Made by a program: the position numbers and the translations under genes
The notes under the pieces: generated by a model
Database searches by the model: none
Told to the model about the DNA's origin: nothing
The model's input: the letters and a program-made list of their open reading frames with translations, nothing else
Assembly (NCBI RefSeq): GCF_000003815.2
Contig: NC_049980.1
Location: 411,794 to 475,793, forward strand
Direction: 5' to 3'
Source: Branchiostoma floridae
Taxonomy: Eukaryota; Chordata; Leptocardii; Amphioxiformes; Branchiostomatidae
DNA length: 64,000 nt
Shown here: positions 43,701 to 56,700 of the stretch, piece by piece
Layout of the letters: every line of letters starts with the position of its first letter
Position numbering within the stretch: position 1 is the stretch's first letter

Positions 43701-46700
43701 ACAGATTGCCTTATCGAGATTTTGTCCACTTTTAATGCTCTAATATTGCTTAGGTTGCCTTTCAGGAAGGTTAGATATAAAAGTAAACGATATCTAAAAT
43801 GATTCAATTTCTTAAACTGGATCATATTCGAATTTTACCTCTGGACGTTTCAGGGACATCCATCACTATTCTACAGCCAGTTGAAGATAGAGACTATAAA
43901 TATACACCTATACACTTCAAATGGTTTTAAGCCTCCCCTTGCGGCTGAATTTCCAGGGGTGGTTATGACTCTGAAAGCATTAATTTGTTCTTCATGACGA
44001 GTTACGCTTTGGGATGATAGACATCTGTGTGAACGATATCTAAAACTAATTCAATGTCTAAAACTCCATATAAGTTTCGGAGATTACTTCCGGATGCTTC
44101 AAGTGACATCAATCACTTTTCCACAACCACTATACGGTAGGGACGATAAATATACACTTATGCACTTCAAACGTTTGAAGCCTGCCCTTGGTGCTGAATT
44201 CCCTGAAGTGGTTATGACTATTAAAGCATTAGTTTTACTAGACGAGTTACGTTTATGAAGGTTAGACATTCAGGTAAACGATATCTAAAAATAATTCAAT
44301 TTTCTACAACTGGATATAAGATTTGGAGATCACTTCCGGACGTTTCGAGTGACATCCATCACTATTCCACAGCCACTACACGATAGAGACGATAAATATA
44401 CACCAATGCACTTTAGACGGTTTTAGCCTGCCCTTGGTGATGAATTCCTCGGGGTGATTATGACTTGGAAAGCATTAGTAGGATGGAATCCGCTTAAAAT
44501 TACTGTAATGTATTTCTAAAAACATTACTTAAAACGTTGACATAATCCGATATTCAAAATTTCGAATGTTCTTTTTTTAGGTTCAACAACATTTGCCTGT
44601 TGCTAGGCAAAGTGCTTTGTTAAGCATAAAAAAGCAGTTACTCGAGCAACTAGATACCGTTTTGGAAACGGTCATACGTTACAAAAATCCACTATCTTTC
44701 GTCTGTGACAAATTTTAAAATCACTTTTTCTTAGGCCTTAAGGTGCCCTCTCACTGCACTGGTGCTACGCTTGCGTCACTGCGGTGTTCCAAAGATACTC
44801 AACGATTTCAAAGATATCGTCGTCTTCTAAGTCAAACTTTTACGAATAACACATTATCTAATTTGTAAAAAAAAAAGAAGAAGAAAATTACAAAACAGTT
44901 ACGCAGCTAACCAAGCCCGAGGTGACGCAAGCTTGACGCAAGTGCAGTGAGAATATACCTTAAGCTAGAAGCACGTATGACACAGTAGGAGTCAAACAAA
45001 GCTCCAGACAAAACTAGCAGGCGTCTGGATTTCATTACAGGGAAGATGCCGAGAGAAGATAAAATTGTGCCATTTCGACCTTTATCCCCCTACAGCGGCG
45101 TGGGGAGCGCGTAGTATTCTCCGAGTATGCCGCTGATAATGGAGGCGATAAATAGTACCTCCGGTACTCGGGAGTTACTAGCCTGTCCTTGGTATTGGAT
45201 TCCTAGTAGCTAGTATTCTCCGAGTATGCCGCTGATAATGGAGGCGATAAATAATGTCCCTGGGTACTCGGGAGGTACGAGCCTGTCCTTGGTACTGAAT
45301 TCCCGATAGCTATATCGTCTCTGATGGCAGTGGCTTCACTTGATGTGGTAAGGTCGCGGCAAGTAAATTGTATGGGTGGAATTAGCGCTCAAAACTTTTC
45401 GGTGTATTTAAAAAATAAAATTTTATAATTTGACCCCAACGGGAACAAAAATAAAATACGAACAATTATCGTGTAGCATCCTGGATTGTACATGTACATG
45501 TGGTAATAGTGAGAAACATGCATTCATGACTTAAAATAATGTCCCGGGTACTCGGGGGGTATTAGCCTGTCCTTGGTACTGAATTCCCAGTTGCAGTATC
45601 GTCTCTGATGGCAGTGACTTCACTTGATGTGGTAAGGCCACGGTAAGTAAAATGTATGGATAAAATAAGCGTATTCAATGATTTCCAATTATTCGAAAAG
45701 CAAAGAAACAATAATTTTACCGGGATGATGGGCATTAACAAACAAAAAAGTAAAAGTATATTGTAGTATACCTAGCAAGTCTCTTTGTAAGTTTTGTTAA
45801 ACGTTCTGGAAAGTTCTAGATGTCACAGACTTTGCCATGGTAGGTGAAGAAAAATAATGTTGCGGGAGCTCTGCTAGGCACGCCCTGTTCGAACGCCCCA
45901 TAATTCACTTGTAGATGAGAGGGAGTTGATCAATTGTCAATGATTCACGCGAGTAGAGATCTCGTTAGGGTTCATTCCACTGTGATGTTGGTGGGAATAT
46001 TCTTAAAGAATGTGACAGCTGGTCACTGCTGTACTACACACATATATCAATTTGCTTGTAAATAAAGGAGCTTTTTATGCTTCGTACTTCTTCTGCCATC
46101 TAATCCCCGGCACTCAAAAATGCCGGTGACTTTTGATTAGATTTTACTGTAAATATGAACGAAATACTAGCAGTAAAAGAAAATATTAGCGGATGTACCA
46201 AATACAAAGAGGTCGGGGCGGAGTCCAATGATAAAGTATTGTGTGTAATTATTTTGGCATAAGGCTAATTACTAGAAGGGAACCGTCCTGCATTTTCTCA
46301 AAAATGTTGTCTTTCTAGGTATCCTGCGATGGCGTAATTTAATGAAATTATTTCGGATATATAAATTAACGTATAGCACCAGTAAAATGTGTAAGTGGAG
46401 AATTTAATAAAACGATTGTTTACCTCGGAGTCTGTCTTGGGCTCGAGATTTCTCCAGAGGCGGTTCTCGTGACTCAGGTCCAGGGTACCCAGCACCACCT
46501 GCACCTCACCCAGCAGCTCGTCTCTGCGCAGGTGCGGAGTCTTGCTGAACACTTTCATGCGCAGCTTCATGTCGTTCAGCATCTAATGATCGTTAAAGAG
46601 GTTCATCAACCACGCATCAACCAGCCCAAGCTGTGCTGTCAGACATTGGAAATTTTGAGGTATGTATCTTACCTTTAAAACAGTCACTATTGGAAGGAAA

Positions 46701-47749
46701 TTGGTAGTAACAGCATCTGAAGAAAGTTAAAAACCAATTAACTCTCAAACACCATCCATCTGGGAGGGGGCCAGAGTATAGGGAGGTAAACAGAATAACT
46801 CGCTGGATAAAGGAGGCAGTTTGGATCATAAAGTCAGCTATAAGTAGCAGCTAGAAGCAGGCCCAGCCAGTCTAACACTTATAATGTTATCTGACAACCA
46901 TCGAAACTTTGAATTTGAGTACTATCCTAACTGTGTCTAAGAACTTTAGTATATTCTCACCACTGAAAACACCAGGTTTGTTTCATGTGACAAAAGGTAG
47001 AAGATGGTCCAAATCTAAACAGACCCCGTTATATTTAGCTCAGTGATATCTTTTTGTTAATTTTTTTTGTGGGCATTGAACATTTATTGCTCAATGAAAC
47101 GGGGAGTATACAATAATATCATAAGTTCTGTGGTTTTCAATGTAAGTGACGGTTTAAGTCTTTAAACAATGTATATTCCTTAATTTTGCATTAAAAATTA
47201 CACTTTGACAACTTGCCGAATGATACCAAGTTAGGTATTATCCTAGGAAAAATACATATTGAGGGCAACCAAAAATATTATATTTTGCAAGCTGCACATT
47301 TTGTTGGGTTTGACTTAAAACAGGCTTTCCCTGGCACAGTTTTGTGCCTGTCTCCGTTAACATTTAGAATGGGTTGTAATAAATGTCTACCGGCAAATTC
47401 ACTCTCACTTCTCTTACTTCTCTCACTACTCTCACTCACTCTTACTCTATCGGCAAATCCACAGAAGGAATGTTCTTCGATTAAGAAAAACGTTTAAAAT
47501 GCACTTGAAAACATGCCAACGGAAGCCGCTGAGGTTGCTTTTTTGTGTGGGGTGGGAGTCAGACAAAAGCACTTAAGTACGTCGAAATGGCTAAGTGGCG
47601 AGTAGGCAGACGACTATACATCAATAGACTTTAGTGGAGTAAATCTGAAGTGGACATGTCGTAAATTAGAACGAGAAAGCAGCATTCCTTCTAAGTCAAG
47701 ATAACAATATTGCCGGAAACCTGTTTTCGAGTTAATCCTTTTGTCTGTG

Positions 47750-47782
<33 letters not shown>

Positions 47783-50700
47783 GAGTAACATGTCCTTAAT
47801 ACTGAGTGACATGTCCTGACTACTGAGTAACATGTCCTTACTACTGAGTAACATGTCCTTACTACTGAGTAACATGTCCTTACTACTGAGTAACATGTTC
47901 TTTCTACTGAGTAACATGTCCTTACTACTGAGTAACATGTCCTTACTACTGAGTGACATGTCCTTACTACTGAGTAACATGTCCTTACTACCGAGTAACA
48001 TGTCCTTACTACCGAGTAACATGTTCTTTCTACTGAGTAACATGTCCTTACTACTGAGTGACATGTCCTTACTACTGAGTGACATGTCCTTACTACTGAG
48101 TAACATGTCCTTACTACTGAGTGACATGTCCTTACTACTGAGTGACATGTCCTTACTACTGAGTAACATGTCCTTACTACTGAGTGACATGTCCTTACTA
48201 CTGAGTGACATGTCCTTACTACTGAGTAACATGTCCTTACTACTGAGTGACATGTCCTTACTACTGAGTAACATGTCCTTACTACTGAGTAACATGTTCA
48301 CTCTACTGGGTAACATGTCCTTACTACTGAGTAATCTGTCTTTACTACTGAGTACTGAACCCACCTGAAGTCCCAGCCCTCCGAAGTAGAACTCCTCGTT
48401 GAAGATGGGGTTCCTAAGGATAGCGTTCACTATCGTTATATCAAATTACATACTCATAAACCCACCTGTAGTCCCAGCCCTCCGAAGTAGAACTCCTCGT
48501 TGAAGATGGGGTTCCTAGCGATAGCGTTCACTATCCTTAGATCAAATTAAATACTCATAAACCCGCCTGTAGACCTAGTCCACCGAAGTAGAACTCCTCG
48601 TTGAAGATTGGGCTCTTAATGGTATGTCCACTATCTATGTCTATTTACATGTCCTTACTACTGAGTACCATGCCCTTACTACTAAACCCACCTGTAGACC
48701 TAGTCCACCGAAGTAGAACTCCTCGTTGAAGATGGGGTTCCTCGTGTGTTTGACTGTTCGCGTCTGCTGTCGCCCCACCTTACCGGGCAGCAGGTACAGC
48801 CGGATGTAGCTGTTGATGTTGTTCTTGGCGTGCTTGTGGCCGCCCAGATTCTCAGCCTTAATGATTGACACCTGCCAACAAACAAAAATGTACCTTTAGA
48901 TTGAACGTTCATCTGTGATGATAAATAACATCATCATCATTAAAAAAAACTTAATCCAACCAACAATTAAGGAATTTGGGACTTTCGCTAAACAGAACGG
49001 AGACGGGGGTGACACAAGTTACCTGGCACCTACGACCCACTGCAACAGTCACGTGATTCCAACGTCACGTTCAGGGAGTTGTAGGAGATGGGCCCATTTA
49101 GTGAACATGGATATCGAATGTTGATAGAGCGCATTTGTACCCACCAACCTATTGTCGCTTGTTATGAGACACAGTAAACAAAAGATTGTATCTACGAAAC
49201 GACGAACTGGCCAACGACAAATTAATATATTCATGTAGTGCCACTTGAACAGAAAGTTACACTTGACATTCACCCTCATTGTGCCGTACCAGTGGTAAAT
49301 TCTCCCACTTTTGATTCACTTATAACGTTATCAAACTTCCCGTTTCTGGAAAGTCCGCACAATGAATCAGACATTTAAAAAAGAATCAACGGGATCGACC
49401 GAAAATTCTCGCCGTGTGTTTCCTTTGTGATGGGACGAAGCTCAAATCATACGACTATGGATTCTACCAACACGGATAAAACTGCATTCGAAGGTTTTAC
49501 CTTCAGCTGCCTCCCACGCTTGACAAACTCGACTGAGAACTTGAGTTCCCCGAGGTAGTGTGGAGGCAGTCCTATCTCTTTATCATGGGAGTCCCGGCGG
49601 ACATAAGTGAACGTTGGAACCTGCAAGAAGAAATAGACAATATGTTTTCTATCACCCTTTAGCTTACGTAATTACGACCAGCTAGCTATTTCCATACAAG
49701 TATGGAGGTAAAACATGTGTCGTATTGGCATCGCAGTTGAGGTGGTACCTCACTCAACTTGGGGCCTTGGTGCGGCATTGTGGGGTTCGAAAGATTACTC
49801 AACTAATTTAAAAAGCTAAAGAACGAATTTGATTCCGTATTGTTTATTTTACTGTCTTCTAAGTCATACTTTAACGTATTACACATTGTATGAATTATAA
49901 AAAGAATCGATGAAAATAACACAACAGTGCCTCATTGAAATGCAGTGCTTCACTTCCATACTAAAACTCATAAATGCTGGGTTCTAAGTAGAGAAAACAG
50001 CATGTGTCATTTTTATAGTATGACTCGGCTGGGGTTCGAACTCAAGACCTACCGAATGCATGACGACCACTCTAACAACTCGGTAAAAAAAAGGAAAGTT
50101 GCAATAAGTAACCACCTGAAGCGACACGCTCCTCTCCCGTGGCTGGGGGATGATTTTACGCTGCATGTTCGGACTTGGTTCGGCGGAGCTGGGAGAGCTG
50201 CCCGAGGAGAAATATTCCATTTGCGGGACGGTGAGCGACGAACGTCGCCGAGTGGACTGCCGCTGCCGCCGGACGTACTTAGGCGACCTGCAGGGAAAAA
50301 CAGTAATGGTAATCTCAGTTGGCGATAATGTAAAAATTAAAGGCAAGTTCGGGGTATCATTAGCTCATCCGTGAACATTTCAGGGTATAACAATTACAAA
50401 CACATGCACCCTTAACAAAAGCTGAGGCATCACCTGAACCTCCTTCAACTCACCTCCTTCTGTGTTAGCGTGTTTGGTTTAAGCAGGAAAAAAAATATTC
50501 TTTGCGAAACCTATATATGACTGTACTACCCAACACAGCAGCATGTTATCTAAAGTGTCCAAAAAGTTCGAACCGAAAAATTCCTCACGGTGGAAGACAT
50601 CTTCAGTTCAAACAACGCCGCCATCTTGTTTTCTGGCGTCAATTTAAAGACAGCCCTTTTAAATTTAAGGGTCTGCACAGGCTAAGAAAATGGGCAAAAT

Positions 50701-53700
50701 TCTTTTTTTACCAATCTGAAAGTCTAAAATTATATATATTTCCTGCACTGCTTCATCAAATATGAATTTTTTTTTTACATTTTTCAAGTTAAGGACTTGA
50801 GTCCGAAGTAGATTTTTGTAGAAGATGAAAATGGGCCCTAGGCACAGGCCTGTGACTTTTGCATTCGTAAGGTACGTATCATGTAAAACATGTTCATGTT
50901 ATAAGCAAACTGAGCATATGCAAATGTTATATGTACGATAACTATTAGTGACCCCCACATGGTGGGTTAGGTCAAAAGCCATAGACTGAGCATTTTTGTC
51001 TTTATCTATCCACACACTCTTCAGAATGAGCGCGGCCCATTTCTTAGTATTAACATTTTTTACATGATATTTCTGTGGTCTGGAAGCGGTATGCATAGTC
51101 ATCAGTTTTGAATAGTGAATAAAGCTCTGGGTATCTTTTAGCGATGTGTTAGACCGACAGTGATCCATTTTGGTTGAACCCTATTGAGGTATCATGCCAT
51201 TGCCAAGCAGGGGCTGTCAATCCATAAAGGTACCAGGGCTATGGTTTATACAATGAGATAATCTCTATGCACATAAGGGGTTTAATTGCAAAATATACTA
51301 TTTATTACATTCATTGGAATGTACTTGTCGACCTTTTTGTGGGAAACACTAACACAATTGAGGTTGCTTAACTTGGGATCTAGTTAAGCACGGCATGGAT
51401 GATTTCGTAGAATAGCAACAAAATTTAAAAAGACAATTCTCTCTAAAAGGAAGTGTTAATTTCAAAGAGACTATGTATCAATGAATACATAATCAGTCGC
51501 CCTTTTGTGTAATTCCACTTGTGGCGAATTATGCGATGTTTGTTTTGCAATGATGGCACTTTCTAAACTCATGCAGACCCTACCAAAGCATTCCTTGTAT
51601 ACGTATAGTACATTAATATCCAACAGAAGAATAACTACTGAAGTGAAATGCATCTTTAAAGTTAATACCTGTCCTTGGAGCTGTCAAGGCCATCAGGTAC
51701 ACACATGGAATGGAAAACTCATTACTTTTATCTAGTAACAGCTTGTTCGTCTGGCCAATTATCTTCAATTGGATATTAGAAAATCTCATTATCAAAAGCA
51801 AACCTTAGGGTAGCCTATAAGTCGGGCGTGCTATAGAATACGAAGAGAGATAACACCCCGAGAGCAAGCCAGCAATCTTGATCTCAACTATCTTTTTATT
51901 TATTGAACCTTGTTCTATGCAGCACAATTAGATGGTCCGTTTTCTTTCACTGGGGTAGACAGTACATTAGATATGGTAACAGGTGGTACTTCAGAAAGAA
52001 CAGTTACATGCAATTACCTAAAGATGAAGACAACATACATAGATCGATAGAATCGAAAGCCTTACGGAAATTGATAAACATAAGTGAAGACAAAGGTGAA
52101 GGTAAAGGTAAATGTAAAGGCAAAGGTAAAGTAAATGTGAACTTCAAGGTAGTCCAATAGTCGTTTGGGGGTCATAGGAGCGGTGGGTTGGTATCTATTG
52201 TATTGGGATCCCAACCCTCTCCTTCCACCGCTTTTAGATTCCCAAAACTAAGTCAGGTACTCATGTTCACTGGGTGGAGTGAGGGACGTAGTGCCTAGTA
52301 TGCAACGTCTAGCCTATGTCTAGGTCTCGGGTCGGCTAGCCTAGCCACTCGGGCATTTAAAGCGACATTCATTAGACAATATTGGACACTAAAGTTGTCG
52401 CCTACAATTACTAAACCAGCAAACTAAACTAGAAACTACCAAACAACCAGCAAATCAACCAGCCAACTCAACATTCAATCCACTTATCAACTAGCGAACC
52501 CACTAGCCAACCCACCAACCGAACCGCCCACTCACCAACCAACCAGCCCACCATTCAAACCACTCATCAACTAAGCCCCCAAATAACCCACAAACAACCC
52601 ACCAACCAAACGATTCACTCACCAACCAATCATCCAACCGTTCAACAACTCACCAACCAACCGATCAACAACTCATCAACTAAACCACTAACTAACCCAC
52701 CAAAAACATACCAACCAAACCATCCACCTAGCACCTAACCTACCAACTTAACAACCAACCAACCAACCAACCAATCAACCAACAAACAAACAAACAAACC
52801 AACAAACAAACAATCAAACCAACCAACCAACCAACAAACAAACAAACCTACCAAACAAGCAACCATCAAATAAACAAACAACAACCTAACGGACAAACAA
52901 CAAACAAGCTTACCGTTTGCTGCCCCTGCGTCTGCATGTTGTTTCAGAGTCACATGACCACTTCCGATGCCGTGTCGGTCTAGGAGAGCTGACGGGAGAG
53001 GACTCGGTGGAACTGCCGCTTCCCGCCGACCGGCCCGACCGGGGGCTGTTGGAAGCGCGGGAACTGGCGTTGCTATGCCGCTTGTTGCTAGGCAACCGCC
53101 AACCATCGTCTGATCCAGACTCCGGCGTGACCACGATAGGACTGGAAGGGAAGAGAAAAACTAGTTATGTTTTTATTCCAACACAGAGGCAAACACACTT
53201 GAAACGACATTTCGTAGATAAAAGATAATCTTTGTAGTCCATATGTTGTTGTTGTTGTTTTGGGGTAGGGCTTTTCAGTCATAACAAGGACATTATATTC
53301 TTGTATAATGCCCTTCGTCATACTATATTTTTAGCTAACGCATAAATTCCAATCAGAAAGCAAATGGTTGCAAAATCCAATTGAGATCGCATCCTGCTTT
53401 TTCACATAATTTGCTTTGATTTTCATTTTTTTTTTTTTTTTTACAATTGCAGTAATATAGGCCTAAGGCTTAGGCCCCGATTGGAGAAGGGGCCATGCTG
53501 TGCAGTTCACGAGCTGATTTTTAGGCACTTTCAATCACTTGTTTCTTCTCCCAGATCTTCTCTCATCCCTGCTAGCGTCACTATATCCAGCCTTCTCTCT
53601 TTCTCCTGTGTACTGAGTTTTTGGTATATGTCGTCCACCTCGTTATACATTCTGTGTCTGCTGCTCTTATACCTAGGCCTCGGACATTTGACATATTTTT

Positions 53701-56700
53701 CCAGTAACATGCGTGGCTTTTTGAGTTTGCCTGCTTTATTTTTAACAAAGTCGCAACTGACCATAGTCTGATACATAGTTGCACCTTTATCCACCAGTTG
53801 ATTTATAACACATGCTCCGAGCACACAATCAGCTCAAGCCGCAAGCACAGTCCATAGGGTGATCACAAAAACTTGTGTACCTTTGGCCTTTCGTAAGGTC
53901 CGGAAATTATCAACAATTTCATATATAACTGTGCAGCTATGAATAAAGGACAAAACCGGTAATTGTAAATAAAAATTGGTGGTCAGCTATTCTTGTATGT
54001 AACGTATAACTCAGCAGCTATAAATAAAGGGCCAAAGCGGTAATTGTGAATGAAAATTGGGGGTCAGTTCTTCCTGCATGTAACGTAATGATTATCCACG
54101 CGGGAGTGCGTGTGTGCCTCATTAGTAGCATCGCACATACAGATGTAATATTCTATACAAAGTTATTTCCGCTTCCGGTCCGAATCAAGAACTAATGTAA
54201 TCTTTAAGCTTATGGATGATATCAACGCGCTCATAAACTTTCGGCTGTTCTAGAAACAAGTGCTACAAAATCTTTATTTTGGCGATAGCATGTCGCATTT
54301 TAAATTTGTCAGTTTAGATAAAAAAAACTATGTTAAATATTATTCTACCCTAAAGGGGCATGCAGTCTATTTTAGCGCTTAAGCTACCAATTCTATGTAT
54401 CTATTGCGCATATATATAGCCTGCTCTTCTCAGCTAGCCTGTGGCCATTTCGAAGGGCTAGACGTATTAACAGAGACCATACAAATGGATTTGCAGTCAT
54501 AAAAAAGCAGCAAAGTCATTGATCGTCGTAGCACATCGACTTTGTGCAAAATTTGTTCCCACGCATATCAGAGTACAAAGCTTAAGTCCAAGTATTGCTG
54601 ACATTCATCTTATGAGAAGCCCTAAAGCTAATGGCAAAACCCGCCGTACATACAAATGCGTGCTGTCTACGTGCCAAAACGTGGGGAATCTTTTGGGATC
54701 TGTAAGTGGTAAGTACCGTCTACGTACGAAATCGTAGGGAATCCGAAGGATTTTGGAGCACGCAGACACGCCGTAGAACTTTACATACATGCAGGCAAAA
54801 CTTTGTGAGCCATCGGGCTGTGGATTGACCCCCCCCCCCGCACGTGCCAGTACGGGCAACGCGCCTGCTCTGTACAGGCTGAACGTTTTCAGAAATACGT
54901 GGCGGACGTGGCCTCCCCACAAACGTACGGATAAATTGCACGTACGGCGTGTTGTGCCCTTAGCCTAACGTTCCCTGCTAGTCCCCCCTTACCGTAAACA
55001 AGGATATAGTAATGGTCAATTCTCCATAGAGCCGCCATAAAAATTTTCCACCCTAAATTTTACGCCAAACTTTACGAGGAACTGCAACATTTTGTACAAG
55101 CATTTTAGTGACTGTAGACAGTAGAAAATGGTAAAGTCACATATCAACGTAGCTCATTAACTTTGCGAGCGCAAAGTGCAACATTTATCACACCAAAAGC
55201 CTGCAGATATAGGTACAAAGTCATTTTTACACTAGTTTTTATGGGAGGCAGTAACAGTATAAAACGTTCCCTGCTAGTTTTATCTTACTGTGATTATCAT
55301 AGTTATTGAGGTAAACACCATAAAAAAAACTACGTTAAATTTTATGACAGACTTTAGAAGTAACGGTAAGATCTGTTGACACCTTTTAGTGGCTGTAGAC
55401 AGCAGAAAAAAAATGTCATTTATCAACGTAGCGCATCAACTTTGCGAGCGCGAAGTGTAAAATTTATTACAAAATAACCCTGCATATATATAAGTATAGA
55501 GTCCAAGCATTGCTTAGACTCATCTTATGAGAGACCGTAACTGTATATAATGTCCTCTGCTAGTTCCAACTTACTTTGATGGTTATTGAGGGATAAGGGT
55601 GTACACTACAGTAATTCGCAGGCCGATGGCAGACAAAGGTTTGCCTGCACGTAAAGTTCCACGGCGTGTCTGCGTGCTCCGAAATCCGTCGGATTCCCTA
55701 AGGATTCGTACGGAGGCGGTACTTACCGCTTACGGATTCTAAAAGAATGCCCACGTTTTGGCACGTAAACAGCACATACGGCGGGTTGTGCCCTTAGCTT
55801 AATGGTCCCTGCTAGTTCCACTCTACTATCATAGTTCTTACCGGGAGGTAAACGAATGTAATACAAGAGCCCCCCTCTCTCGAGTCGTCATAGATTTTTC
55901 CAATCCTAGATTTTAAGACAGACTTTAGTACGAACAGTGACATTTGCAGACACCGTTTCAGTGAATGTAAAGAACAGTAATTTCGCATCTTAGGACATTG
56001 ACTTTGCACAAAGAGTGCAAATGTATTTCGCAAAAACACTCCATATATAATACAAATTCCAAGGATTGCTTGCAAATGATAGACACATCCAATGGGAGAC
56101 CATTACGGTCAATAACTGCTATTTCTACCTTACTATAATAGCAGTTACGTTATTATCGGTGAGAAATCAGTGTACTGTTATCAGTAATAGTCAGCCGTTC
56201 TTACAACCGCCACATAAAATTATCTCCAAACCTAGAATTTACGACGGACTTTAGAAGGAACCGTATCAATTTCTAGACATCTTTTTGTAACTGTAGACAG
56301 TAAAAATCAGCAAATTATGCCATACATCACCGTAGCACGTTTTATTTGCAGTCACGCAGTGCCAAATTGTGTACACCAAACGCCTTCATATCTAAGTACA
56401 AAATCCAAGTATTGCCTACGCTCGACTAGCTTCTAAGACTTTCGAATATATATTTTCGGAGAAACAGTAATTTTGTAAAGGTCTTTACAGTGAACTACAA
56501 TCTTCTTGCAGCACTTCGGAGTAAAAAAAAGTGACAAGGGCCAAAGACATGCTCATAACAGCTATGGTGTAAGTTTGGTACGTATAAATGGCAATCTATA
56601 AGCAGAGGATTTAAGAACGAACCTTCATAATGAATCTAAATAGTGAACCCTAGGCTTACCCGCAAACAAATCCTGAAAATAATGCGTTTTGGATTCAGTG

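Noticed and set aside
47832..48368. Plus-strand 178-codon frame of LLLSNMS repeats
   Set aside because: It is the complement of the 21-bp minisatellite with no gene context on that strand.
50010..50060. tRNA-like ggttcgaactcaagacc
   Set aside because: Only a B-box-like block; no cloverleaf could be drawn, so it is more likely SINE-derived.
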